Of a stretch of 64,000 bases of DNA, positions 1 through 8,589 are shown one piece after another (positions within the stretch are counted from its first letter, which is position 1; each line of letters starts with the position of its first letter). The notes under the pieces were generated by a model. It did no database searches and was not told the origin of the DNA. It worked only from the letters and a program-made list of their open reading frames with translations. This DNA comes from Blastococcus saxobsidens DD2 (lineage in GTDB: Bacteria; Actinomycetota; Actinomycetes; Mycobacteriales; Geodermatophilaceae), in assembly GCF_000284015.1 (NCBI RefSeq), contig NC_016943.1, positions 2,397,541 to 2,461,540 on the forward strand, written 5' to 3'. A program made the position numbers and the translations under genes.

Positions 1-236
1 TCGAAGAGCCGGTCGATGGATACCCCGAGCAGGCGAGCCAACGAGAACAGTGTGGCGACGGATGGCTGAGACTTGCCGTTCTCGAGTTGCGACACGAAGG
101 ACGCCGAGACGCCGAGCTGTCGAGCCACCTCCCGGAGTGACAGGTTCGCCTGTAGCCGTGCGTGCCGCAGCCGACCACCCAACGTTTCCGCGGGATCCAT
201 CTCCGCCGGGGCATCCGGTCCCGCGCTGGTGCTCAT
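1..236 (-). CDS. XRE-family HTH regulator, N-terminal part (cut by window edge)
   Basis: On the minus strand, ATG at 236 opens a frame with no stop before base 1. The first ~78 residues hold an N-terminal tail and a classic XRE helix-turn-helix (LSLREVARQLGVSASFVSQLENG), where SxxFVSQLENGKSQPS is the recognition-helix signature, followed by LLGVSIDRLF. The rest lies outside the window; a C-terminal cupin domain is common in this group but cannot be seen. A Shine-Dalgarno AGGGGA lies upstream of the ATG and a -10-like GATAAT sits at 270-275. It is transcribed away from the sugar ABC transporter that starts at 925, so it is a candidate local regulator of that cluster. Confidence 0.85.
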   Translation of the reverse strand, partial: MSTSAGPDAPAEMDPAETLGGRLRHARLQANLSLREVARQLGVSASFVSQLENGKSQPSVATLFSLARLLGVSIDRLF

Positions 237-696
237 GCTGGTTCCCCTGTCGCTGACGGTGATTTTTCGATTATCCATCGCATTCGTGACGCTCGCGCCA
301 GTCACGGGAGGCCCCAGCTCATCCCCATGGGGAGATGGCGGTCGGCAGCTGGGATCTGTGGCGGAAGTGGAAACGCGTCGGTGGCACTGCAGTTGCTGCG
401 CGCCGTAGCCGGAACGCAAGCAGGTTCGCCGCCGCAACGCTCCGTGGCCCTCATGGCGCCTGTTTCCACCGACCCTTCTCCTCGCTTGCTGTAGATGCGG
501 ACGTCGCCGGAGGGCGGCCCAAGCCCGGCGTCTATGTCATGCCTCCGGTCCGCGGGCCGACCGACACGGGAAGCACCGGCCCTGTGGATCTTCGCTGCCC
601 CGTTCGGCGAGACCGCTGAGCAGCTGTGGTCATGGCACCCATGAGGACCACCCACTCCTCGTCCCCCCAATCCTCCGGTTGGCCTCGTGCCAGTCT

Positions 697-726
697 GCTG
701 CTTAACACTGGGATGCGCTGCTTAAC
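697..726. repeat. Direct repeat GCTGCTTAAC, 20-bp period (candidate operator)
   Basis: GCTGCTTAAC occurs at 697-706 and again, identical, at 717-726. The period is 20 bp, about two helical turns. The pair lies ~200 bp upstream of the transporter start in an otherwise featureless stretch, which suggests tandem regulator half-sites on one face of the helix. The bound protein is unknown; the divergent XRE regulator is the nearest candidate. Confidence 0.5.
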
Positions 727-815
727 GGTCAACCGACCCCCCTGGCGCGACGGCGGGCTCCTTCAGGGGGCCTGTATCACCTGAATGTGCCACATCATGG
801 GGCCCGAAAAGATGT

Positions 816-833
816 TTGTGAAGTGCTTGTGAA
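816..833. repeat. Direct repeat TTGTGAA, 11-bp period (candidate operator)
   Basis: TTGTGAA occurs at 816-822 and 827-833, one helical turn apart, about 95 bp upstream of the permease start. The spacing and position are typical of a regulator site. The motif is short, so chance is possible. Confidence 0.35.
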
Positions 834-924
834 CACTCGTCTTCGTCTGTACGGTCGGACATCACTGCGTGACGCCGGTCACTACGCACCGGTTACATCC
901 ACATCACCGGAGGAGGCGGAGGCA

Positions 925-1935
925 ATGGCCCTCGACGCACCAGCGCGGCCCGCCGTCAAGGCGGGGCCTCGATTCACCGTGTCCCGCGGCATGCTCACCG
1001 TCACCGTCGCGGTCGCGTTCCTCTTTTTTGCGAGCGCTCTCGTGGCGCCGACGAGCATCAGCCGCGGCGCACTGCTCGGCATGCTGCCCTTCGCCGCCGT
1101 GCTGGCGGTCGCCGCGATCGGGCAGACACTGGTGGTCCAGCAAGGGGGCTTCGACCTCTCGGTACCCGGAGCGATCTCACTGGCCGTCGTCATTTCGACG
1201 CACCTTCCGAACGGCGACGACAGCGGGCTGCTTCCGGCCCTCGGCCTCGGTCTCGTCGTGGCGGTCGCGGCGGGGATCGGCAACGGTCTCCTCATCGGGC
1301 GCCTGGGCCTGAACCCGATCGTTGCGACACTCGGGATGAACGCGCTCCTGTACGCCGGCGTGCTCGGCATATCCGGCGGCGCTCCCCGACGCACCACCGA
1401 GCTGCTCCGCAGCGCGACCGGCGGTCTGACCCTCGGCATCCCGAACTCCGTCTACGTGGCGGTCGTGGTCGTGGTCGTGGCCGCGGTCGCGATGAAGAAG
1501 ACCGCCGCTGGACGTCGGTTCGAGGCGATCGGAGCCAATCCGCATGCGGCCCGGGCCACGGCTCTGCCGGTGACCCGGCACCGAGCCGGCGCGTACGTGT
1601 GGGCGCAGATCCTGTACTGGATGGCCGGCGTGATGCTCGCCGGCATCATCGCCCAGCCGACGGCCTTCCAGGGCGACAGCTACCTGCTGCCCTCCGTCGC
1701 GGCCGTGGTGCTCGGTGGGACATCGCTGCTCGGCGGCCGCGGATACCTCGTGGCGACGGCGGTTGCCGCACTATTCCTCAGCCAGCTGGGCCAGTTCGTC
1801 CTGGCGCTCGGCGTCTCGTTCGCCTTTCGCACCCTCGTGGAGGCGGCGGCCCTGACGGTCGGGGTCGCTCTGTACAGCCTCGACTGGCGGGGCCTCCGCA
1901 ACCGGTTCGGGCAGAGAAGACCTATCTCCGCCTGA
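925..1935 (+). CDS. Sugar-type ABC transporter permease (RbsC/BPD_transp_2 family)
   Basis: Inner-membrane permease of a ribose/xylose-type importer, 336 aa. It has about eight to ten hydrophobic segments and the family motifs AAIGQTLVVQQGGFDLSVPG near the N-terminus and VVLGGTSLLGGRG near the C-terminus. Start chosen at ATG 925 because GGAGGAGGCGGAGG lies just upstream; the frame is open to 787, but that extension has no ribosome site and no membrane segment. First gene of a plus-strand run with the binding protein (2006) and an ATPase-permease fusion (3208). The system therefore has two permease domains, probably a heterodimer. The substrate is not readable; this family takes sugars, polyols and cyclitols. 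Confidence 0.9.
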   Translation: MALDAPARPAVKAGPRFTVSRGMLTVTVAVAFLFFASALVAPTSISRGALLGMLPFAAVLAVAAIGQTLVVQQGGFDLSVPGAISLAVVISTHLPNGDDSGLLPALGLGLVVAVAAGIGNGLLIGRLGLNPIVATLGMNALLYAGVLGISGGAPRRTTELLRSATGGLTLGIPNSVYVAVVVVVVAAVAMKKTAAGRRFEAIGANPHAARATALPVTRHRAGAYVWAQILYWMAGVMLAGIIAQPTAFQGDSYLLPSVAAVVLGGTSLLGGRGYLVATAVAALFLSQLGQFVLALGVSFAFRTLVEAAALTVGVALYSLDWRGLRNRFGQRRPISA

Positions 1936-2005
1936 ACCGCCTGACCCACCGCACCACTGCACGACCGTCCGCCGTCCCTCGCACGACTCGGAGAGGAATC
2001 CTCCT

Positions 2006-3115
2006 GTGAACCGACCCAAGTTCCCTGCCAAGCCCCTCACGCTGCTCAGCGTGGGTGTCCTGACACTCGCCGCCTGCGGTGGTGGCTCCGACGACACGCA
2101 GGCCGCATCCGGCGGCGCTGCCGCCAACGGCGACGTGCCGTCCTGGTGCGGCCCCGACGAGATCGTCCTCGGCATGACCGATGGCTTCGGCGGCAACAGC
2201 TGGCGGCTGATCACTACTGCATCGGCCCGCGCCGAGGCAGCCAAGTGCCCGAGCGTGGCCGAGTTCCAGTACGCGGACGGCCAGGGCGACACCCAGAAGG
2301 CCATCGCCGACATCCAAGGCATGGTCGCGACCGGCGTCGACGCCCTCGTCTCTTTCCCGGACGCCGGTGAGGCGATGCTGCCCGCTCTCCGGTCCGCCAA
2401 GAATGCCGGCGTCGTCACCGTGCCGTACCGGGTGGACCCGGGAGGCGAGCCGGGAGAGGACTACGACGCCTTCATCGGCAGCGATTTCGAGGAGGCGGGC
2501 CGGCTCTGGGGTGAATGGATCAAGGAAGTCCTCCCAGAGGGAGGCAACGTCCTCTTCCTCGGTGGCCCTCCCGGGAACAGCCAGAGCCTGGCCGAGGCAG
2601 AAGGCCTCCACGAGGTGCTGGACCCGACGGGCAAGTACACGTTCATCGGCGAGCAGCCGTTCGAGGTGACCAACTGGGACCCTGCAGAGACGCAGCAGGT
2701 GCTGACCTCCGCGATCGCGCAGAATCCGGAGATCGACGTGATCGTCTCCGACTTCGGCCCCTCGCTGGTCGGCGCGCTCCCCGTGTTCGAACGGAGCGGT
2801 CGGTCCATTCCGGCCATCGCGACATCGGACGGCAACGCCCTCGCGTGCTTCTGGGAGGAGAACCAGGAGGCCAACCCCGACTTCGAGCTCTTCACCGTCT
2901 CCACGCAGAACGACCACTCGCGGCTGGCCATCCAGCACGCCGTCGCCCGTGCGACGGGCGGAGAGGTGCCGGCGGATGACGTCTATCCGTCCACGGCCTT
3001 CGAGAACTCGCTCACCGGCAGCCCCAACCCGGTGACCTGCGAGCCGGAGCTGCCGGGCGACATCTACCTGTCTGCGGAGATGCCGGCCGAGGAGCAGGCA
3101 GACGTCATCGAATGA
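2006..3115 (+). CDS. Sugar-type ABC transporter substrate-binding lipoprotein
   Basis: Periplasmic-binding-protein type (Peripla_BP_4, ribose-like), 369 aa, anchored outside the membrane. The N-terminus is a lipoprotein signal with lipobox LTLAAC followed by GGGSDD, so Cys25 is the predicted lipidated residue. GTG start at 2006 with GAGAGGA upstream. The central domain shows the family pattern of alternating lobes, for example a VSFPDAG and a SDFGPSLVG segment. Neighbours are the permease (925) and the ATPase-permease fusion (3208). A strong nested hairpin follows the stop, consistent with higher expression of the binding protein than of the downstream ATPase. Confidence 0.9.
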   Translation: MNRPKFPAKPLTLLSVGVLTLAACGGGSDDTQAASGGAAANGDVPSWCGPDEIVLGMTDGFGGNSWRLITTASARAEAAKCPSVAEFQYADGQGDTQKAIADIQGMVATGVDALVSFPDAGEAMLPALRSAKNAGVVTVPYRVDPGGEPGEDYDAFIGSDFEEAGRLWGEWIKEVLPEGGNVLFLGGPPGNSQSLAEAEGLHEVLDPTGKYTFIGEQPFEVTNWDPAETQQVLTSAIAQNPEIDVIVSDFGPSLVGALPVFERSGRSIPAIATSDGNALACFWEENQEANPDFELFTVSTQNDHSRLAIQHAVARATGGEVPADDVYPSTAFENSLTGSPNPVTCEPELPGDIYLSAEMPAEEQADVIE

Positions 3116-3126
3116 CCCGAAACGGC

Positions 3127-3167
3127 CCGGTGCACCGGTCGCGGAATCCGCGTCGCCGGTGCACCGG
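3127..3167 (+). terminator. Nested intercistronic hairpin (attenuator or mRNA stabiliser)
   Basis: CCGGTGCACCGG occurs at 3127-3138 and 3156-3167. Each copy is self-complementary and they also pair with each other. Between them a second inverted repeat, CGCGGA-A-TCCGCG (3140-3152), extends the stem. There is no T-tract. It sits between the binding-protein stop (3115) and the chosen start of the next gene (3208), which is part of why that start was preferred over the ATGA-overlapping ATG at 3112. Confidence 0.7.
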
Positions 3168-3207
3168 CCGGGCTGGACTCCACCCCCTCGACCCCGAAGG
3201 ACCCCTG

Positions 3208-5724
3208 GTGACAGAGCAGAAGGAGCAGGCGCCTGTCGCGCTGGCGCGGCCGACGATGATCCTTTCCGGGATCTCGAAAAGCTACGGCGCCGTCTCCGCC
3301 CTCAGCGACGTCTCGATCGAGCTCCTGCCGGGAGAGGTCCACGCGCTCCTCGGCGAGAACGGCGCGGGGAAGTCCACGCTCATGGGCGTGGCCTCCGGTA
3401 CGACCCAGCCCGACACGGGGACGGTCGAGGTGGGCGGCGATGTGATCTCCGCCCTCGACCCGGCGATGGCCGGCCGGCTCGGCATCGCGATCGTCCACCA
3501 GCACCCAGCCGTGCTACCCGATCTCACGGTTGCGGAGAACATCCGGGTCGCCGTCCCGCGAGAACACCTGCAGTTCGCCGGGGACGAGGCGTCGGCAATG
3601 AGGCAGCTGCTCTCCGACGTGGGGTCCACCGCTCACCTGGAGGACCGCGTCGCCGGTCTGAGCGTCGCGCAGAAGCACCTGCTCGAGCTCGCCAAGGCGC
3701 TCGCCCTGCGTCCGAAGCTGCTGATCCTCGACGAGCCGACCGCCCCGCTCGGTCAGGATGCGGTCGACCTGCTCTTCGACCGGGTCCGGACCGCTGCGCG
3801 GTCGGGCACGGCGGTCGTCTACATCACCCACCGTCTGGCCGAGGTCCGGGAGCTGGCCGATCGGGTGACTGTGCTCCGGGACGGCCGCAACCGCGGAACG
3901 GTCGCGGTCGGGGACGTCACCGACGACGAACTGCTCGCCATGATCGTGGGCCGGGAGCTGGAGTACACGTTCCCGCCCAAGCACCGCATCCGCGAGGACG
4001 AAAGGCCGGTCCTCGACGTGCGCGGTCTCACCGGGGACGGCTTCTCCGATGTCTCGTTCAGTGCCGGCCGCGGCGAGATCATCGGCATCGCCGGTGTCGT
4101 CGGGAATGGACAGGAGGGCCTGCTCCGGGCCTTGGCCGGCCTGTCCCGGTTCGACGGCGACGTCCGGATCGGGGAGGACGACTTCTCGGTGCGGCGCCTG
4201 CACGACTCCTCGGCTTACATGCCGGCTGACCGGCACCACGAGGGCCTGATGATGACGATGTCGGTGCGGGAGAACGCCGCCGTCGCCGGGCTCGAGCGGT
4301 TCCGCATCGGTCGGTTCGTCAGCCGCCGCCGCGAGGCGGAACTCGTCGGCGCGGAATTGACCGGCCTCAACGTCAAGGCGCCGTCGATGGAGGCCCCGGT
4401 CACCGCGCTCTCCGGTGGCAACCAGCAGAAGGTCGTGATGGCCCGCGCGCTGCTGTCCCAGCCGGCCATCCTGCTCGCCGACGAACCCACCCAGGGCGTC
4501 GACGTGGGTGCGCGGTCGGAGATCTACCGGATCCTCCGCGAGGTCTCCGGCGCAGGTGTGCCGGTGGTGGTGGCGTCGTCGGACGCCAAGGAGCTCGAGG
4601 GGCTCTGCGATCGCGTGATCGTGCTCTCCCGCGGGCACGTGGTGGCGACCCTCAGCGGCGAGGAGGTCACCGAGGAGCGCATGGTGCACGCCGCAGTCGC
4701 ATCCACCACCCTCAAGAAGGAGGACCAGGAGCGGGAGGCCAGCTCGGCGCGCTTCTCCTCCCTCCGCCGCCGGCTCGAGGGGGACTACGCCCCGGTGGCG
4801 ATCCTGGCCGCCGTCATGGTCGTCCTCGCCGCCTACATCTACTCGCAGAACGACCGGTACTTCCTTCCCTTCAACATCACCTCGGTGACGTTGCTCGTCA
4901 GTGCTCTCGGCTTCATCGCACTGGGCCAGACGATCGCGCTGATGGTCGGGGGCATCGACCTCTCGGTGGGGCCGCTGGCCGGCTTCCTGGTCGTGGTGGG
5001 CTCGTTCTTCCTGCTCGACGAGTCCTCGGGCGCCACCATGGTTCTGGGACTCCTGCTCATGCTGGGTGCCGCGGCGCTGACGGGAGCGGTCAACGGGTCG
5101 CTGATCCGGTTCGGCAAGTTCACCGCCGTCGCCGCGACACTGGCCACCTACATCGCGCTCCAGGGCTTCAGCTTCCTGCTGCGCGACCGGCCCGAGGGGC
5201 TGATCAGCCGCTCGGTGACCGACGTCATCACGTACACCGTCGGCCCGGTGCCGGTGGCCTTCATCCTGCTCGTCCTGATCGCCGTCGCCATGGAGTACCT
5301 CCTGCGACGCAGTCGCTGGGGGATGCAGCTGCGGGCCGTCGGCTCGAACGAAGAGTCGTCCCGCCGCCTCGGCGTGGCCACCACCCGCACCGTGGTGCTG
5401 GCGTTCGTGGCGGTGTCCCTGTTCACGTTCCTCGGGGCGCTGGTCCTGCTGGCCCAGCTGGGCATCGGGGACCCCGCCCAGGGCGTCGGCTACACGCTCA
5501 GCAGCATCACGGCGGTGGTCCTGGGTGGCACCAGCCTGCTCGGGGGCCGGGGCAGCTTCATCGGCACCCTCCTGGGAGCCGGGCTCATCGTCCAGCTGCT
5601 CAACGCGACGACCTTCCTCGGCCTCACGCAGACCTGGCAGTACATCTTCCAAGGAGGGCTCATCGTCATCGCCGCCGTCGTCTACAGCCAGATCCGCGGT
5701 ACCCGCCGCAGCGTCGCCCACTGA
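3208..5724 (+). CDS. Sugar ABC transporter ATPase fused to a permease (RbsA-RbsC type)
   Basis: 838-aa fusion. Residues ~15-500 are a tandem RbsA/MglA-type ATPase: first half with Walker A GENGAGKST, Walker B LLILDEPTA; second half with a degenerate Walker A (GVVGNGQEG), a canonical signature LSGGNQQKV and Walker B ILLADEPTQG. Residues ~540-838 are an RbsC-like permease with GGIDLSVGP and VVLGGTSLLGGRG motifs. GTG 3208 is preferred over the in-frame ATG at 3112, because AAGGA lies six bases upstream and the 3112 extension only translates the hairpin. With the separate permease at 925 this gives two different membrane domains per complex. Fusions of this ATPase and permease are unusual but known in actinobacteria. 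Confidence 0.9.
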   Translation: MTEQKEQAPVALARPTMILSGISKSYGAVSALSDVSIELLPGEVHALLGENGAGKSTLMGVASGTTQPDTGTVEVGGDVISALDPAMAGRLGIAIVHQHPAVLPDLTVAENIRVAVPREHLQFAGDEASAMRQLLSDVGSTAHLEDRVAGLSVAQKHLLELAKALALRPKLLILDEPTAPLGQDAVDLLFDRVRTAARSGTAVVYITHRLAEVRELADRVTVLRDGRNRGTVAVGDVTDDELLAMIVGRELEYTFPPKHRIREDERPVLDVRGLTGDGFSDVSFSAGRGEIIGIAGVVGNGQEGLLRALAGLSRFDGDVRIGEDDFSVRRLHDSSAYMPADRHHEGLMMTMSVRENAAVAGLERFRIGRFVSRRREAELVGAELTGLNVKAPSMEAPVTALSGGNQQKVVMARALLSQPAILLADEPTQGVDVGARSEIYRILREVSGAGVPVVVASSDAKELEGLCDRVIVLSRGHVVATLSGEEVTEERMVHAAVASTTLKKEDQEREASSARFSSLRRRLEGDYAPVAILAAVMVVLAAYIYSQNDRYFLPFNITSVTLLVSALGFIALGQTIALMVGGIDLSVGPLAGFLVVVGSFFLLDESSGATMVLGLLLMLGAAALTGAVNGSLIRFGKFTAVAATLATYIALQGFSFLLRDRPEGLISRSVTDVITYTVGPVPVAFILLVLIAVAMEYLLRRSRWGMQLRAVGSNEESSRRLGVATTRTVVLAFVAVSLFTFLGALVLLAQLGIGDPAQGVGYTLSSITAVVLGGTSLLGGRGSFIGTLLGAGLIVQLLNATTFLGLTQTWQYIFQGGLIVIAAVVYSQIRGTRRSVAH

Positions 5725-5772
5725 CACGGCGACCGCTCACCCGTTCCACCCGACAGAGAAGGGAGCAGTCCT

Positions 5773-6837
5773 GTGCGTGCTGCCCGCTACTACGGCAAGG
5801 GCGACATCCGAGTCGAGGACGTCACCGAGGCGCAGATCCGCGAGCCCGACGACGTCCTCATCGCACCGTCCTACTGCGGCATCTGCGGGACCGATTTGCA
5901 CGAGTACGCGGTCGGGCCGATCGTCACCCCGACCACGCCGCACCCGTTGACCGGTGTCACGAACCCGCAGATCCTCGGTCACGAGTTCTCGGCCCGGGTC
6001 ATCGAGGTCGGTCCGGCGGTCCGGGACGTGCGGCCCGGAGACCGGGTCGCGATCATGCCGGCCATCGTCTGCGGCCGGTGCCGGTACTGCCGGCGCGGCC
6101 AGGGTCATCTCTGCGTGCAGTTCGCCTGTACCGGCCTGAGCGCCGAGACCGGCGGGATGGCCGAGCTCGCGGTCGTCAAGGAGTACCAGGTCGCAATGCT
6201 GCCTGACGAGGTGTCCGACCTCGAGGGCGCCGTCGTCGAGCCCGCGGCCGTGGCTGCGTACGGCGTCGAGCGCGCCGGCGTCACCGGTGGCGACGTCGTG
6301 CTCGTCACGGGAGCCGGGCCGATCGGTGTGCTGACCGCGATGTACGCCGGCGCGGCGGGCGCGTCCTCGGTGATCATCTCGGAGCCGAACGAGAACCGGG
6401 CGGCGCTGGCCGCACGGCTCGACATCGGGCACGTCGTCGATCCGACCAAGGGTGAGCTAGCGGACCTGGTCGGCGAACTGACCCATGGCGACGGCGTCGA
6501 CCTGGCTGTGGAGTGCTCGGGCAGCTCACCGGGACTCGCCAGCTGCGTGACGCTGACCCGCAAGCGGGCGGCGATCGTGCAGACGGGCCTGCACACCAGA
6601 CCGGCCACCCTCGACGCGATGGCGTTGGCCGAGAAGGACCTGACCCTCTACGGCAGCTGGTGCTGGAACACCACCGACTGGCCGCGGATCATCCGGCTCA
6701 TCGCCACCGGCCAGTACCCGGTGGCCAAGGCCGTCACGACCGAGATCGCGCTCGACGACGTCGTGCCCCGGGGCTTCGACGCCCTCATCGACCCGCACGG
6801 CAACGAGCTCAAGGTGCTCGTCCGCGCCGGTTCCTGA
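5773..6837 (+). CDS. Zinc-dependent alcohol dehydrogenase (butanediol/sorbitol-dehydrogenase-like)
   Basis: Medium-chain dehydrogenase, 354 aa, oxidising a secondary alcohol or polyol with NAD(P). Visible ligands: catalytic zinc Cys38 (CGICGTD), His70-Glu71 (GHEF) and Glu156; structural zinc Cys100, Cys103, Cys106 and Cys114; Rossmann motif VTGAGPIG. The insert after GTDxxEY (GPIVTPTTPHP...) is typical of 2,3-butanediol dehydrogenases. GTG start with GAGAAGGGAG upstream. It begins 48 bp after the transporter fusion, so it is probably co-transcribed and acts on the imported substrate. A close paralogue lies at 9567. Confidence 0.85.
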   Translation: MRAARYYGKGDIRVEDVTEAQIREPDDVLIAPSYCGICGTDLHEYAVGPIVTPTTPHPLTGVTNPQILGHEFSARVIEVGPAVRDVRPGDRVAIMPAIVCGRCRYCRRGQGHLCVQFACTGLSAETGGMAELAVVKEYQVAMLPDEVSDLEGAVVEPAAVAAYGVERAGVTGGDVVLVTGAGPIGVLTAMYAGAAGASSVIISEPNENRAALAARLDIGHVVDPTKGELADLVGELTHGDGVDLAVECSGSSPGLASCVTLTRKRAAIVQTGLHTRPATLDAMALAEKDLTLYGSWCWNTTDWPRIIRLIATGQYPVAKAVTTEIALDDVVPRGFDALIDPHGNELKVLVRAGS

Positions 6838-6861
6838 CCAGCAGAGAAGGGATGCACCGCC

Positions 6862-7317
6862 ATGACGTCCTTCGGCGACATGCACCACGTCGGGATCACC
6901 GTCCGAGACCTCGAGGAGTCGCTCCAGTGGTACGAGCGGGTCTTCGACGTGCAACGGGAATTCGTCGCGACCGGCTCGGGGCCCGAGCTGTCCCGGGCGG
7001 TGGGGGTGCCGGACGCCGACCTGAGCTTCGCGTTTCTCCGCTTCGGCAGCTGCGTCATCGAGCTGCTCTGCTACGCCAACGAGCGCCAGGAGACCTTCGA
7101 TAGGTCCAACGCCGACGTCGGCAGCGCGCACGTGTGCATCGACGTCCCGGACCTGCAGCGGGCCTACGAGAACCTGCGGGCCAAGGGCGTGGAGTTCCTT
7201 GCGCCTCCGCTTCCCATCGAGGACGGGCCACTCGAGGGGTGCGCCTTCGCCTACTTCAAGGACCCGAACGGCGTGACGCTCGAGCTCTTCCAGAGCGCCG
7301 CGCACGGTCACCCGTGA
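6862..7317 (+). CDS. VOC-superfamily (glyoxalase-like) metalloprotein
   Basis: 151 aa, one full vicinal-oxygen-chelate unit of two beta-alpha-beta-beta-beta modules. Likely metal ligands are His in MHHVGITV near the N-terminus, Glu in CVIELLCY, His in SAHVCIDV and Glu in VTLELF at the C-terminus. The pattern resembles methylmalonyl-CoA epimerase and lactoylglutathione lyase, but members also act as isomerases and extradiol dioxygenases. AGAAGGGA precedes the ATG. It lies 24 bp after the dehydrogenase and before a PRISE-type reductase, so epimerisation, isomerisation or lyase chemistry on an oxidised intermediate is an inference. Confidence 0.75.
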   Translation: MTSFGDMHHVGITVRDLEESLQWYERVFDVQREFVATGSGPELSRAVGVPDADLSFAFLRFGSCVIELLCYANERQETFDRSNADVGSAHVCIDVPDLQRAYENLRAKGVEFLAPPLPIEDGPLEGCAFAYFKDPNGVTLELFQSAAHGHP

Positions 7318-7384
7318 CCGCAGTCCCCACGTCGACGAGCCGCTCCGCCTCACCTGGTGGCACTGGCCGAGAGAGCGAGAACCG

Positions 7385-8455
7385 ATGAACAACCACAGAG
7401 CGCTGGTGGTGGGCGCCACCGGCCTGACCGGTCGCAACACCGCCGAGCACCTGGCCGCCACCGGCTGGGAGGTCTACGGCATGTCCCGCCATCCGGGCAC
7501 GGAGGCCGCCGACGTCCGCCCGGTGGCCGGTGACGCGCTTGATCCGGCGTCCGTCGGCGCCGTGGCCGAGGAGGTCCGGGCCACCCACCTCTTCTACTGC
7601 ACCTGGCTCCGGCAGGACACGGAGGACCTCAACATCGAGGTCAACGGCGCCATGACCCGGAACACCCTCGACGCGGCAGGTCGGGTCGGCACGCTGGAGC
7701 ACGTCGCGCTGGTGACCGGGCTCAAGCACTACCTCGGGCCGTTCGAGGCCTACGCCCAGAACCCCGCGCAGCCGCCGTTCCGGGAGAGCCAGCCGCGCCT
7801 GGAGTACAAGAACTTCTACTACGACCAGGAGGACATCATCTTCGCGGCCGCGGAGAGGTACGGCTTCCGCTGGTCGGTGCACCGGCCGCATACCGTCGTC
7901 GGGTATGCCCTCGGCAACGCGATGAACATGGGCGTCACACTCGCCGTCTACGCGACGATCGCCCGGGAGACCGGGCGGCCGTTCGTCTTCCCGGGGTCCC
8001 CGGAGCAGTACGACGGGACGACGGACATCACCGACGCGCGGCTGCTGGCCCGTCACCTCGCCTGGGCTGCCACGTCACCGGCAGGGGCGAACGAGGCGTT
8101 CAACACCGTCAACGGCGACACCTTCCAGTGGCGCCGGATGTGGGAGGTCGTGGCCGAGGGGCTCGGCGTGGAGGCCGCGCCCTACTTCGGCCACCCCTCG
8201 CCCCTGGTCGAGCAGATGGCCGACGCGCCGGCGGTCTGGCGCGGCATCGCCGAGAAGTACGACCTGGCCGAGCCCAACGTGGACCGGCTCGCCCCGTGGT
8301 GGCACACCGACAGCGACCTCGGTCGCACCGTCGAGACGTACGCCGACATGACGAAGAGCCGGGAGGCCGGCTTTTCCGACGTCCAGGACAGCGAGCGCTC
8401 GTTCCTGGACCTGTTTGACCGGCTCCGCAAGGCGCGGATCATCCCGGCTCGGTGA
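7385..8455 (+). CDS. PRISE-type SDR (progesterone 5-beta-reductase/iridoid-synthase-like)
   Basis: 356-aa atypical short-chain dehydrogenase/reductase. The Rossmann motif is GATGLTG at residues 10-16. The PRISE hallmark NFYYxxED (within KNFYYDQEDIIF), with the catalytic Tyr, and WSVHRPHT follow. Plant relatives reduce activated C=C bonds in enones with NADPH, and bacterial homologues are mostly uncharacterised. GAGAGCGAGA precedes ATG 7385. Its place between a VOC protein and two dehydrogenases suggests reduction or isomerisation of a cyclic enone in the same pathway; that is inference. Confidence 0.8.
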   Translation: MNNHRALVVGATGLTGRNTAEHLAATGWEVYGMSRHPGTEAADVRPVAGDALDPASVGAVAEEVRATHLFYCTWLRQDTEDLNIEVNGAMTRNTLDAAGRVGTLEHVALVTGLKHYLGPFEAYAQNPAQPPFRESQPRLEYKNFYYDQEDIIFAAAERYGFRWSVHRPHTVVGYALGNAMNMGVTLAVYATIARETGRPFVFPGSPEQYDGTTDITDARLLARHLAWAATSPAGANEAFNTVNGDTFQWRRMWEVVAEGLGVEAAPYFGHPSPLVEQMADAPAVWRGIAEKYDLAEPNVDRLAPWWHTDSDLGRTVETYADMTKSREAGFSDVQDSERSFLDLFDRLRKARIIPAR

Positions 8456-8589
8456 GCCCGCAATGAACGTCGAAGGCACTGACGGCTCTCTCGTACGTCG
8501 TCATCGCAGTCAGCGGCGGCGAGATCCGGTGCTGATCCCACGTCGCCCCACAACTTCTGACCCCTGCTCTCACTGAGAGGACCGAACCC

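Larger units (their letters stand above)
237..924. other. 688-bp intergenic/control region with no supported gene
   Basis: Open frames here lack ribosome sites and recognisable domains. The region separates the divergent XRE gene from the ABC transporter operon and carries two pairs of short direct repeats (listed separately) and the -10-like GATAAT (270-275) of the XRE gene. A longer permease frame could begin at 787, but its first 46 residues are unlike the family and a strong ribosome site supports a start at 925. Confidence 0.6.

Noticed and set aside
302..732. Minus-strand open frames between the XRE gene and the transporter
   Set aside because: No ribosome sites, no recognisable domain and biased composition; treated as non-coding.
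697..833. CRISPR-like or iteron origin interpretation of the short direct repeats
   Set aside because: Only two copies of each, no spacers of constant length and no replication or cas genes nearby.
787..924. N-terminal extension of the sugar permease to 787
   Set aside because: No ribosome site, no family similarity, and the extension would translate the TTGTGAA repeats; the site before 925 is strong.
3514..5727. 737-aa minus-strand open frame
   Set aside because: Antisense to the ATPase-permease fusion; composition (His, Asp, Arg, Glu-rich) and lack of motifs mark it as a shadow frame.
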